Source: Acanthaster planci (taxonomy: Eukaryota; Echinodermata; Asteroidea; Valvatida; Acanthasteridae). Taken from it: DNA of 64,000 bases. Location of the stretch: assembly GCF_001949145.1 (NCBI RefSeq), contig NW_019091606.1:301243-365242 (forward strand), written 5' to 3'. The notes beneath the pieces were generated by a model that was not told the DNA's origin, made no database searches, and saw only the letters and a list, made by a program, of their open reading frames with translations. Below, piece by piece: positions 1-12,400 of the stretch. The position numbers were made by a program, and so were the translations under genes. Each line of letters opens with the position of its first letter. Position 1 is the first letter of the stretch.

Positions 1-367
1 GCTTAAAACAGTTCCAAATCTCGTAGTTTTGCTGGTTTGAAGGCTCCGAAAAGTTGGATGATGAAGGAACGTGTTAGTTGAGTATAGATGTTTTGATAAT
101 TTCACTTCTCACACCACTGCATAAAATGTCACCAATAGATATTAGCTAAGGGAATGCCGTCATCTGTATAGAATGTTGCACATCAACTAGCAATTACGGA
201 AGAGCATAGTACGCTTGTTTGTATTAATAGTGTGGGTAATATTTGTTAATCTTTAACGGGCCTTATGTAAAGTGCGTTGATTCATACATAGACCTGTCTT
301 CATTTGGAATGATTATTATCGACTATATCATGCCTGAAACGTCGTTATTATTTTATTTCTACCGTAG
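1..367. other. Upstream intron, nothing recognised
   Basis: AT-rich sequence with no cysteine-rich or Thr-rich reading frame that could be tied to the host gene. It is treated as the intron before the first recognisable exon. Confidence 0.4.
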
Positions 368-417
368 CATATGTCTCCCAACTGCCCAAGTAATTTGCGA
401 GCAGAAAGTTTGCCCAG
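368..417 (+). CDS. Exon: tail of a TIL/VWC-like module
   Basis: This is a 50 bp exon between ccgtag and gtacgt, read in phase 2 to phase 1. It encodes a cysteine-spaced tail ending VICEQKVCP. Length, phases and cysteine pattern match the exon at 5944-5990, which closes the next TIL module, so this exon probably closes the preceding one. Joined to the exon at 1260 it gives an Ala codon at the junction and leads straight into a VWD start. Without neighbouring exons to the left the call rests on analogy. Confidence 0.55.
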
Positions 418-3400
418 GTACGTAAATCGTAATTTTCCTGTCTCACAAATTCAACGTACGGGGAATATCTATATAACATTAAATTCCCGTACCCCGTTTC
501 GGCCATGGAATTAAGGAGCATTTCTGTCATCTTAGAAACCCTCAAAGTATAACATTGAAACGTCACAAACCTGGCTGACTGCATTTAACTCCAATGGTAT
601 ACACATTAAAAATGGCAACGGGGACCTTCAACTTGCTGTCTAGGCCTACTTGTAATTGTGTCGCACCACCTTGGAGCATTAGAAGCAGAAACCAGACCAG
701 TCTGTGACAAGTGGATTCTTTTATTTACCTTTCAAAGAATCCTCCTGTTCATAAAGAATTTGATTCTTTCCAAACTTTGTCATAAATATTGTTGAGATGC
801 CCCGGCCCGTAGAACACAATGACCTACATGTTGCTTCTAATGTCACGGAATTACACCTTTTAAAGTTGGTTGGTCACATTAAAAGAGACGTACACGTAGC
901 CATAAATAAACACAAAAAGACAAATGTTTCCGAAATTTTTCAGTGCACACTGTCCAACTTTTTGATGTTATGTCATATCATACGAGTGGTGCGATTCTCG
1001 GATGTTTAAAAACAAGATAAGGAAACCTTTAAATTTTTGATAAGAAACTTGTCATGTGCTTTTCTATTTTGTCCGTGTGTGATGTTTCAGCCATGTAGAT
1101 TAATTTGTGACTTCTATAGGTATTACATTGGGAAGTCAAAATAGAAGTGGTCACTATGGGACAGCCAGCTTGAAGGTGATTGTTAGAAATCAATTCCTCT
1201 TCTGTCAAATCAGGCGGGAATTTTTGTTCAGTTTAGTTGTACTTTTCTTTTGCATTCAGCGACATGTCGAGGATATGGAGATCCTCATTACATGACGTTT
1301 GATGGCCGGAAGTATGAATTTCAGGGTAAGCCTCCGTTTATTTGGTTTTGGTCGTGGCGAAGGCCTAAGGAGGCCCACAACACAAATCTGATGGTTGATT
1401 CTAATAAGAACGAAGACAGATTTGTAGCTGAGGCGGAATACATAGACAAATAACGCGGGAGTGATTAAGTGCTCAACCATTAACACGAACCAGCATGTAT
1501 ATTTGAGGGTGTTACCACAGGGTAAGCTAAACTTAAATTGAGTTACCCAGGTCTTCGCAATGACTGGTTGTTCCTTATGGTTTTCAAGGTGACTGTAGCT
1601 ACGTTTTTACATCGGATGACTGCGGCAAGGATGGCAGGACCAGTGTTTTCAGCGTGGTCGTGGAGAATGTCCCCTGTGGATTGGGTATGGTGACTTGCAC
1701 CAAATCCATTCTTTTCACTCTTCTCGATGTTAAGATATTCCTCGTGAGAGGTGCCGACCCAGCCATCACCCCTCCACCACCGACACCAACGACAGCCAAA
1801 TACCGCTTTGTACGGTCGGGTATTTTCCTTATCATCAATACTCGACACGGTAAGTATTCTTTTAGGCTACATTATGCATTACCCAATATCGTATCCGTTG
1901 ACCCTTTTTTGAGAGGGTTAGCGGTTAATAATCAGTGGTGTATCCCGCTTTTGGGGTCAAGAGTGGCAAATCCAAAAGCGATACGTCTTCGGGCTCATAT
2001 AACAAGATGTTGTGGAGAAAAAAAATCGAAAGCCTTAACCACGGTCCCGATATCCTTACTTTTATTTGCTGGTGTTGTTTTCTTAGGGATTTTACCTGTG
2101 AGAGGAGATAGAAAGGGTAATTTGTGGCTGCTTTACCTGGTAGTAGTAACTGAAATGATTGCATCAAAGGTTGCATACTCCCTGGGGTTGAGATGGTTTG
2201 TCGGATTTTGCTGGGCCCAGTGATCAAGGATAATACGGTACAAAACGCATTGAAACCCCACCCTTTATTGAAATGCGCCCTTTTTGGATGAAAAACATGG
2301 TCAGTCATTTTGGAATGCCCCTTAGGCCCAGGAACTGGACACGCCAATGTTACTGTCTTTTCACCTGTTCCCCGCCCCGAATTCTGACATTTTTGATTAA
2401 CTGCACGAAGTTATCCCACACAAAATGAAGGTTGTAGTTTACAACAACGTGTTAAAACCTGAACAAAATTTGCTCTCCTTATACTAACACAAAATTGGAA
2501 GAATGCTTGACTTTGAGAAATTTGTCATGGGTTCATTCATTATATAAACTCTCATTTGTTCGTGCCTGTAGGAGTTACTTTGGTTTGGGATTTTGGCACA
2601 TCAGTCTACGTAACCTTAGATGGAACCTTCCATGGACGCGTGTGTGGCCTGTGCGGGGACTTTGATGGCAACGCCTTGAACGACTTCAGAACCAGAGGCG
2701 GTGAAATAGAGGCCACACCGAACGCATTTGGCCATAGTTGGAAGACGATTGAAAGCTGTCCTGAACCCCCAGATCCTGTCAACCCTTGCGATATTAACCC
2801 TGGGCGACGGGATTGGGCGCGGTTTGCGTGTAGTATCATCCTAAAATCTGTGTTTTCGCCGTGTCACAATTTGGTAAGCCGTGGAGATACTTAGATACCA
2901 CAAAGGATATCATTCCTTTCAATTTTTCTTCCATAAATAAACAGCAGTCAAGTGCATCAAGTACGAACAGAAATTTCTTTGTTGGCTGATTGAGCATATA
3001 ATGATACCAGAAACACAACAATTTGAAGGGCAGTGATCGAGAATTTATTTTGTTGATGTAGAATTACTTTTCTAACCAAAAGGCGAATTCTCCGTCCCCT
3101 GGCTTCATTTAGCGAAAGATGTTGTTCTGCGATGTATCATTTTGTACACGTGCCTATTTTGCACGAAGTTCTGAATTTCAGAACCTGACATTGCACCGTT
3201 GCACTTACCTTAGTGGCTGCCAAACAGTTAGGAATTAAATTAGGAATTAAATTCGCTGAAAAATTTGCTTAGGCAGTTACGCTGCTCTGTCGAAAATAGG
3301 CACCTCATTAAGACTGTGGTTGTTTTATTGCTACCCAAAAGGTTGACCCCCAACCTTTCCATGACAACTGCGTATTCGACAGCTGTGGTTGCGACAGGGG

Positions 3401-6400
3401 TGGTGACTGCGAGTGTATGTGCACCGCCATCAGCAACTACGCTGCTGTTTGTAACACTCTTGGCGTGGAGGTTCCATGGCGTTCTACTGGCAACTGCGGT
3501 AAGTTAATTTCTGTCTGGTTGGGAGTACAAATGATGAGTTGTGGTGGAATGGACCCTTTATTCTTTGTGATGATACCGTGTACTAACACTCTTAGTTTTT
3601 ATGTAGGTGGTGTGCAAAGGTTGCAGGCTGAGGAGGTCTGCAGTTTTACCTCTTCATTTGGTATTTTATTAAACCTGTTAGCAATATCAGGTCAGATCAC
3701 ATGACCTGGTACTCGTAATCATAAGCTGCATGCTGTAACACATGCTCAGGGTGGCAAGTCGCCGGTGACTAAACCAGCTCCCCCCACCAGCATCGATTTG
3801 ATACTGCTGAGGAGGGCAACTGGACATCCTGATGGGACGAAAAACCAGATCTATCTGAAGGGCGTCAGCTCTAGACAGCTAAGGACCGCCACCCAGCAAC
3901 TCTGTCAATGCAGAATGACCAAGCCACCCACTGCATTTCCTCTTGACCATGATAGTTTGAATGCGACGTGAGACCCGCAGGCCAGACAATGCGTCAACGG
4001 CTACCTGGGCAGAGGAACATGTTGTTCCGACTAGGCACAGCTGTAATGACGCAGAGTATTCTGCAGCCAATCCTGAGCATGAAAAGGAGCAGCATGAGCC
4101 TGAGAAAGCATCAACTTATAGGTACGTAGAACGTACAAGGAATGACTGCTGGAAAACTGGAGATCATCACAACTAGAAGGGAGGAACAATACATTTGTGT
4201 GCTTAGTATCTCATAAACATACTGGCTTCACCAAGGCCACTTCTGATGATGGACACACAAGTGTATATTCAGGCAAAATCGGCGGAAAGAGGGAACACGG
4301 AACTGTTTATTCTGAACAGGGAATGCAGCTAGATCCATCCTGAGATTCAATGCAGTCAGGGACAGTGTCATCTCTCTCAGATCTCGGTCATTTTTCAACA
4401 TCTGAGTAAATCCACCAATTCTACTGCCGCTGATGAAATTGTGCAAGACTTTTATGGTCAGCTCCAAGACGCTCTGGATAATATTCCCATCAAAAATATG
4501 CTTACAGTCATAGGGAGACAAAATTGTTATAGTCGGCAAGTCAGATACCAAATCAAAAACCGTTGTAATGTTTGGAATGGGAGAAAGAAATGAACATGCA
4601 GACAGTTTAAAAGATTTTTGTCAAGTAGACGATCTGATTATTGGAAACAACCACTTCCAACACAATCATCGCAGACTTTGGACTTGGAAGAGATCCTTAT
4701 GGCCTCGAAAGAAATCAGATTGACTATGTTTTAGTGCTTGCAAAATTATCCTTTATTATCATTAACAACAGAATGAAACAAAGGCTTGAGACTTAGCCAA
4801 GACGCGAACCGGTTTTTAGGGGAGGAAGAGGCACTAGAGACCACATTGGCAATGATTATTAGAAAAATCATTGACAAAATGCAGGAGACACATACCTCTC
4901 TACCTCTGCTTCACCGATTACAGTGATGCGTCTGAACATGTTTGCCATTAGGAATCGTGGAACAACATGAGGAAAACAAATGAGAGAGTACTTGAAAAGC
5001 TTGGAGTTCAGAAAACTTGCGGGCCAATATTGGCGGCAGAAAATTGACATATTTTGGCCATGCCACCAGACATCACCACTGCCTTCAGAAAACAGTCATC
5101 TAAGGAATGGTTTAGGGGAAACACAACAGAGGAAGACCTGAAGCAGGCTGGCCTGATGGCATCAAGATTATTACTGGCCTGATTATCACGAAGGCCACTT
5201 GAGCTGCCGTTGACCCCATTAAATGGCATCCCCTTATTTTAACCATGCCTTCACATTTGCATGCAGTCATACAAAAGATAAATGGTCGGAAAATATGTAC
5301 TAATATTGTACTGTTAAGACATTAGAGGTTACTATTTCAGCAACCCTGAGGCTGCTTGACAAAGCAAGGAAATTAGGAAAACAAAGGGGTTTAAACCTAT
5401 CATAGGGACTACGTTGAATTTGAAACAGTATAAAAATTTCAATTAAAAGGTTTGCAGTGTGAGAACGGCATGGAGTATCTACCCTGCGGGAAGGTCTGTG
5501 CAGATAGATGTTACGAAAACGCCACGGAAGAAGACTACGGTTGCACCGAGCAGTGTGTGGAAGGATGTCATTGTCCACCAGGCACTAAACTGTGGAAGGG
5601 GAAGTGCGTGAAAGACGTCCAGTGTCCTTGCATCTACAACGGCCAAGAAGTACCGCCGGGATTTGTTGTAATCGTGGACTGCATGAGATGGTCAGTGTTT
5701 ATGTTCTGTGCTATTCAGTTCAAGTTCGGGTCAGTGAATGTATTGCAATTACAATTCTAAACCTTTAACGGTGGCTTTTATCAACAATGTCTAAAGTGGC
5801 AAAAGTTGAAAAGTAGTTAGATGACTGAAACACACAATAACTTTGCTTATAATTCAAAATTTGGTTTAAGTCTTGAGTATATCTAGATCTTGCGTAGATG
5901 TGGGAGTAATTTCTTTCCTGTGGAATTGTTTAATTTTTTTCAGCGAATGCATTCGGGGCAAAATGCAATGCAGCGGCGCCACTTGTACGGGTAAGCGTTC
6001 TAAAAAAGACTTTTGCTGCACACAATTTGACTGTTAGTACATGAAATGTTTTGCTGCATATTCGTATAATTTGTAAGTGTCATCAATGCTGTAATCTACT
6101 ATCTTTTGATTTCATTTTCCTAAATGGCAAAAAAAAATGATGCCGCCGATCTGGTAATTCTGCAAGATCTCCAATTAATTCTTACACAGAATTGAAAGAA
6201 ACGATTAGCAGAATACGTTGCTTGTTAATTGGTGCCTAAGCCACCTAAAGTATCGTTGATTGAAAGCACATTTGTAATGTGAAAGAAAGCGGAAGATCTG
6301 GGCATACTAGAGTGCTAATTATGGTTCGATGTCTGGACTGTGGCTTTGTAACAATGCACACCTGCAACGGAGTAAAACAAGAATGACTAAGGGAGGTACA

Positions 6401-9400
6401 GTTATTTTCATGAGAATATTTTCCCCCATACCGATTACTGAAATCTGGTTTTGATAGCTGTAGGTGCGACCAGGTGCTAGGGCTTGGTTTCAAGTGGCCT
6501 ACGAAATGGTGTAAACCATCCATCGTTCTGGCGACGTTGACGAAGTGTGTGGTTAAATAAAGCTCGAACCTTAGGGATGAATTGCCTCTCAGTTGTCTGC
6601 TCGAATTTTTTCCAGGCACTCCACCGTCAACAACTGCTTTGGCATCAACTACGCCTTGCACATGCCCCCCTGGCGAGTTTAAGTGTTACGACTGCTCTAG
6701 GTGCATCGCTATAGAGGACGTGTGTGATGGGGAGAACAACTGCGATGATTATTCGGATGAAGAAAGTTGCGAGTGCGTTTACGGCAATAAAACGTATCCC
6801 GTAAGTAACGAACACATACTGGAAACACATTTTCTACGATTTTTATGGAAATAGTTTTGTAATGGAACGGAATACTTCATGTCTTTTCTACGGTAAAATG
6901 TTCGAAATTCATCAACTCTATTATTAAGTATTACGTTTAGACAAAGCAAGCAACCGTTCACTGGCCATTTCCAATGGCCCCATCATTAGCTTGAAATATT
7001 GTGTTGAGCTTTTTGTAGAGCTACAGTCACATAATTGACTCTACAAGGGTTATCATAATGTTTTTAGCCATTGGCGTGGCCGCTGCAAATCATTGGAGAC
7101 ACTTGTAGTGTTAAAGTGGTTGCCAGATTCACCTACACTTGACATGGTCGGAGTCCAGTACGGGGAAAAAGGATCACTGACGACAAACTACAAAAGACAT
7201 TTTTAGAGTTTGTATCTTATCCATATCTGCGTGATAAGTCAACCTTGTGTTATTATTTGACAATCGTTACTCTTGCTAGTGTCAGAATGAAGAAATAATT
7301 CTACAGCTGTAGGCTTTGTGTGAAAAGACCAGTCAACTGACAAGCAAACTGAACAATTGGTCATGTTCTTATGTCCGCTCACAATTAAACCTTTGTTGGA
7401 CATAAAAAGGACAGATTTTTCTTATGCTCCAACTAGGAGTTATTGCAAGTCACCAGAGGCGAAGTGTCACTGTACCATCATCTTTTCACACACGCAGACA
7501 GGACCATTATTTTTTTCGTTGCTGACTTTAAGTGCCATTTCCTTTACCTGCTTAGGTAAACCAGCCGTTTCCTGGTGATGGTGCCTGCGAGACCTGTAAG
7601 TGTGAAATCGGCACAAGCAAACCAACATGTGAGAAAATATGTGCCATCACTTGTGCAATAGTAAGTACTAAAAATGTATGTAATGTTCCACACAAAGAAA
7701 GTTTTCTTAAACCTTCGTAAACGTGTCAAAACTATTTGCCATCTTTCTAGATTTAACTAAATTATTTAAAATTAACCATGCTAAATAACAAATTTGGTAC
7801 AGTTTACTGTTTTTCGTTCGAATTGTACATCCAAAATTTTCGTATTGAAAACGTTTCTGAAAAAGGATTGCTAGTTGCCCTAATATTACAAGAAAATATA
7901 GGGCTGCAAAATATCGAATGGTTGTAGTTGTTTTTGCAGTGCCCAAATAAAGGCAAGATTGAAATTTTCTCCCGGAGTTTTGCTCATGAATATGAAATCT
8001 GCATAGCGTAAAACTAAAAAGATACTGAAGTACTGTTTGCAATAGAACACTAGAAATAAATAAAGAAAAGTGAATGAGGACGGAGAATATTCGTGAGTTT
8101 TTGTAAATAATTGTCTTGTACACACTCTTCAGAGGACTAGCCGATTATAATACTGAAAATGTCGGGTTCACTTCACTTTTCAAATTTACTTTCTAAAAAG
8201 GTTTACGTTCTACACATCCAATATGTTTCACATACAAAACAGCCTACGGTCCTTCTTTTGCTAGAACCAACACGTGAGCTGAATAGCTCACATTGACGTG
8301 ATCACAGAAGAGGTTTACATTAATCCTTATGTTTGCATTAATTTGCTAAACAGGGTGAAGATTTGTACTTGAATGAAAATGACAACACGAAGTGCTGCGA
8401 ATGTAAACCACCAGGTGAGTATCCTCCCGAGATAAACATCTAAAAATGAAGGGCATCAAAACATTTGATTAAATTTCATTAAAGTTTACATGTACATCAA
8501 AAGTTGCGAAACTAGTACAGTGGTTTCCACCCCTTCTTCCAAAATTAAAATTTGCCTCATTGTTGCCGGTAAAGGACTACTTACAAATAATATCCGGGCA
8601 CTTGAATGAAGAATCTTTAACCGTAATAATGAGTTTTAAACTTCTGAATTAGAGAGAGAAATAGGTTTGCACATATATGCGTCCTACAAAGAATTAGGGG
8701 AAGTTGTCCTTAAACTTTCCTTTGCAAAGATTGGTGCATTTAGTGAGTGTTTACCAGATATCAGCAGACTTTTCGTTCAAATTCAATTCAAACGCATTTC
8801 AAAAGGTAATTCCATATCCATTCATTTCAAATGGTCAAAAAAATAATGATATTTCCACATTTTCAGAGACTGGGGGCAGAGGAATAGGGGTTTAAGATGA
8901 AAACTATATTCATTGTGAAGTAGTAAGACATTAAAACTGGGTAATATTATCACTGAAGAGTGGGAATTGCTATTGGGAAATGCAATCTGTGCTATTGGAC
9001 ACCATCTCTAAGGGCTTATGTGAAAAACGTTATGTTCAGTGGCATGTTCAGCATTCGTGGAATCTTGCAGTCTGAAAGTTTCTGTGCGACGTTTCTTAGG
9101 CCAAACCTAAATTGAAACTGATAAGCCAAGTGTAAAAACAACCCAATAAAAGATAAATAGCACACTCCAAAAATTATCAATTGGAACGACTTTTACGATG
9201 TAGGCCTAATAGTTACCATTGATTTGTTTTATTTCACCTACAGTCCCTTCGACGACAGTTGTTACAACAAAAACAGGTAGGAGAAACCGAGTGTCAATGG
9301 AGTATTTTTATGCATTAAGAACAGGGGCCTTTATTAGGAGGTTGTTATGTATGGGCACAAGAATTGTTAGAGTGTCGGAATCTTCGTTATTAAGGCTAAT

Positions 9401-12400
9401 TGCTCACGAGCTCAATGCATGCTTTGTTCGATTTCCACAAGTCCTACAGGTCTCACGACAACTACGACGGGTACGTTCCAGTTGCGGGTGTATAGCATTT
9501 ATAGAAAAATGAAATGATTAGTACGTTTTACATGAAGTAGCCAGTGTTGCTGTGTAGCTGCTCGGAAAACCCAAATTGACGCACTGGTACTTTTTATACA
9601 ATATCAACAATCCCCGATGCACAGCCAATGGGTGTACATTTCGTATTTGCATTTATTAACTGAATAGGGGGGACAATATCCAGAGGTTTTTATGGGCAGA
9701 AGGATTTTAAGCGTGCTGCATTTCGGGCAAGTTGTGGATGTTTTGTCCTATTATTAAAACCTGACAACCTGGTTAAATGCCGAAACACACTTCTCTATTA
9801 AGAATTTGAAGAGTAGACTTTTCTGGCTTAATGGACACTGTATTCGATTTGTACACAGCTACTACAACAGCTACCCCGACAACTACGGCAGGTATGTTCT
9901 TGCTGCAGTTTTATTAGTGTCAACGAAAAACAAAGAATGATGTGGTACAGTGTATGAAGCCTATACTGAGAGTTACTTTTTAACATTTAACATCTTTCAC
10001 AAAGAGGTGTTCATGAATGGGTCAATGTGGTGAATTGAGTATACATGTTCCACTACTCTATTATTCCTTCATGAACACTCCTTGATACACTCCAAATGGT
10101 TGTTCATGTAATATTTATATTCATCCTTTATGAATAGATATCCTTTATCAGACAGTTGTTGTGTATCGGCAGAAGAATCGTAAATATGTCACTTTCTGGA
10201 ACATTGTATATTTTGCTTTCTTTTTTGAGAATAGACCGAAAACATAATGACGTAACACAGTGTTTACCGCAGTGCATTAGGGAGAAACGTGGAGATCAGT
10301 CAAAGGTGTTGGACACGATTGTCAGTCATGCGAGCCATCGGGCGACTTTAGATGCACCACGCGTACCTTGTTCTGTTCATATTAAGTCAGATACAGTGGA
10401 AGACTTAAAACGATGGCAGAAATATAGGGGATGTTCCTCAACTGCAAGTGAATAAAAAAAAAATCTGTGAAAGGCTTTGTGTGGGTTTTAAATGAGGAAT
10501 TTTTCATGAGCATGATGTTCGAGCTACAGCAAGCGTTACGTGTGGTGACTGTCGTCCCTACCTTTCACCCACAATGCACCACAGTAAACACTGTGGTTAC
10601 GCCATTATGCTATGGGTCTATTGAAAGGTTGGTGACATGCCGAAACGCTGTGATTTATTAGAAATTTCAAGAGTTGATTTTTCGCGAGCCTAATTTAACA
10701 CTTTGTTTGATTCGTCCACAGCTCCTACTACAACAGTTCCCCCGACGACTACGGCAGGTATGTTGCTGCTGTGGGCTTAGTAGTGTCAATAAAAACAGTA
10801 ATGAGGTAATGTTTTACCCTCATTAACAATCCCTGATCCGACTGCGTTTTCACAGAATACTTGTATTCATCATCTGAATAGGGGTGCTCTATCAGGAAAT
10901 TTGTTGGGTATGGGCTAAAAATAAGAGGAGTTTCACATTTTGGGAGGGTTTGGAATTCCCTTTGTTATTGAAGAATTGAAAAGCTTGCTTACATGCCGAA
11001 ACACTTTTTTCTATTAAAAATTTGAATAGTTGAATTTTCGAAATTGATTAACGCTGTATTTCATTTGTCCACAGCTCCTACTACAACAGTTCCGCCGACA
11101 ACTACGGCAGGTATGTTGCTGTTGCTTGTTTAGTAGTGTCAATAAAAAATCAAACGATGACGTAGAGTGTATAAAAAGGACTACTGAGAGTTACCTTGTT
11201 AATCTTAACATTTTCAACCGCAAGTTGTTGATGAATAGGAATGAAAGTGTGGTTGATTGTGTATACACGTTCCACCACCCTAAAATTCCCTCATTTCTGT
11301 AAGCATGAAGGCGACGCCGGGTGACAACATCCCTCGGGGAAGGAGCGGCTGCGCATTCCCCTGGGGTGGGTGGGACGTGCGTCCTTCGGTAAGAGGATTC
11401 CAAGAGGTGAATTAGAGACACTATCTATCTTCTTGATTGTGTTTTATTTCAATCTTGATTACGTCCCCTATTAAAATATCCCAGGAAAATAATTCATGAC
11501 ATTGACATTACATAACTAAATAAAATTCACAATGTAAAAAATCATACATGTGTTAAGTATGTGATGGGGTACATTAGCATGTAGGCTACATAACTATCAT
11601 TGTAACACCCATGAGAAAGGAGTTATCACTTGAGTTATTACAGTGCAGTGGCCTCAATGGGTGCCACTGTGTGCACACAATAACATAAGACTTTTAGGAC
11701 ATACAAGATATTGTGTATCAAACCCGGAATCGTGCATCACAAACTAGTGTACAACCACCGCTTAACTGTATGAATCAGTGTGCACTATACACGTACAGAA
11801 CGGTTGCCGTCGACGCAACCCGGAGGTGACAGACCGGGACGCAATACATAAGTAATCAACATCATATTGTTGGGTAGAAAGATCTTGTACACCAGAACTC
11901 AAAGAAGCACGTGTGAAACGGGAATGTTCTATGCATAAAGCCCACAAATCTATTCAATTCACCAATAATTATCAATCCCGGCCGATTCTCTGATCATTCA
12001 AGAAGCCGATAATTTAGGCCGCTACTTCAGTAATGCTGTTAGGAAAGAGTACAGAAAAAGTAAATTGCTGAGCACTTTTGGAAGCCCGTTCTCATTCCAG
12101 AACCTTGTAATTTTTTTTACCTAGGAGGGTAAGGGGTAATTATAAAAGGGCCGTATCTAAACCGTTGGCACGCGTTTTTCGTGGAAATATTTGGGGCAAT
12201 TATCATAAATAGGGTGGACAAACTTTTAAGCATACCATCTAACAAAACTGCTGTCTCGGCCAGTTGCACGGTAAGCTCAGTTAAAAGATTAAGAGCGCTC
12301 GACTAGTAAGCGGCAAGGTAAGGGTTCAAGTCTGCATGTATGCATTTTTTTCTTGGGGGATTAGTTGGTAAGAGGACGTTTTTATAATAGCAAAGCAAAG

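Noticed and set aside
12265-12345. Functional tRNA-Thr gene
   Set aside because: Extra bases in the D arm and imperfect stems; better explained as a SINE head.
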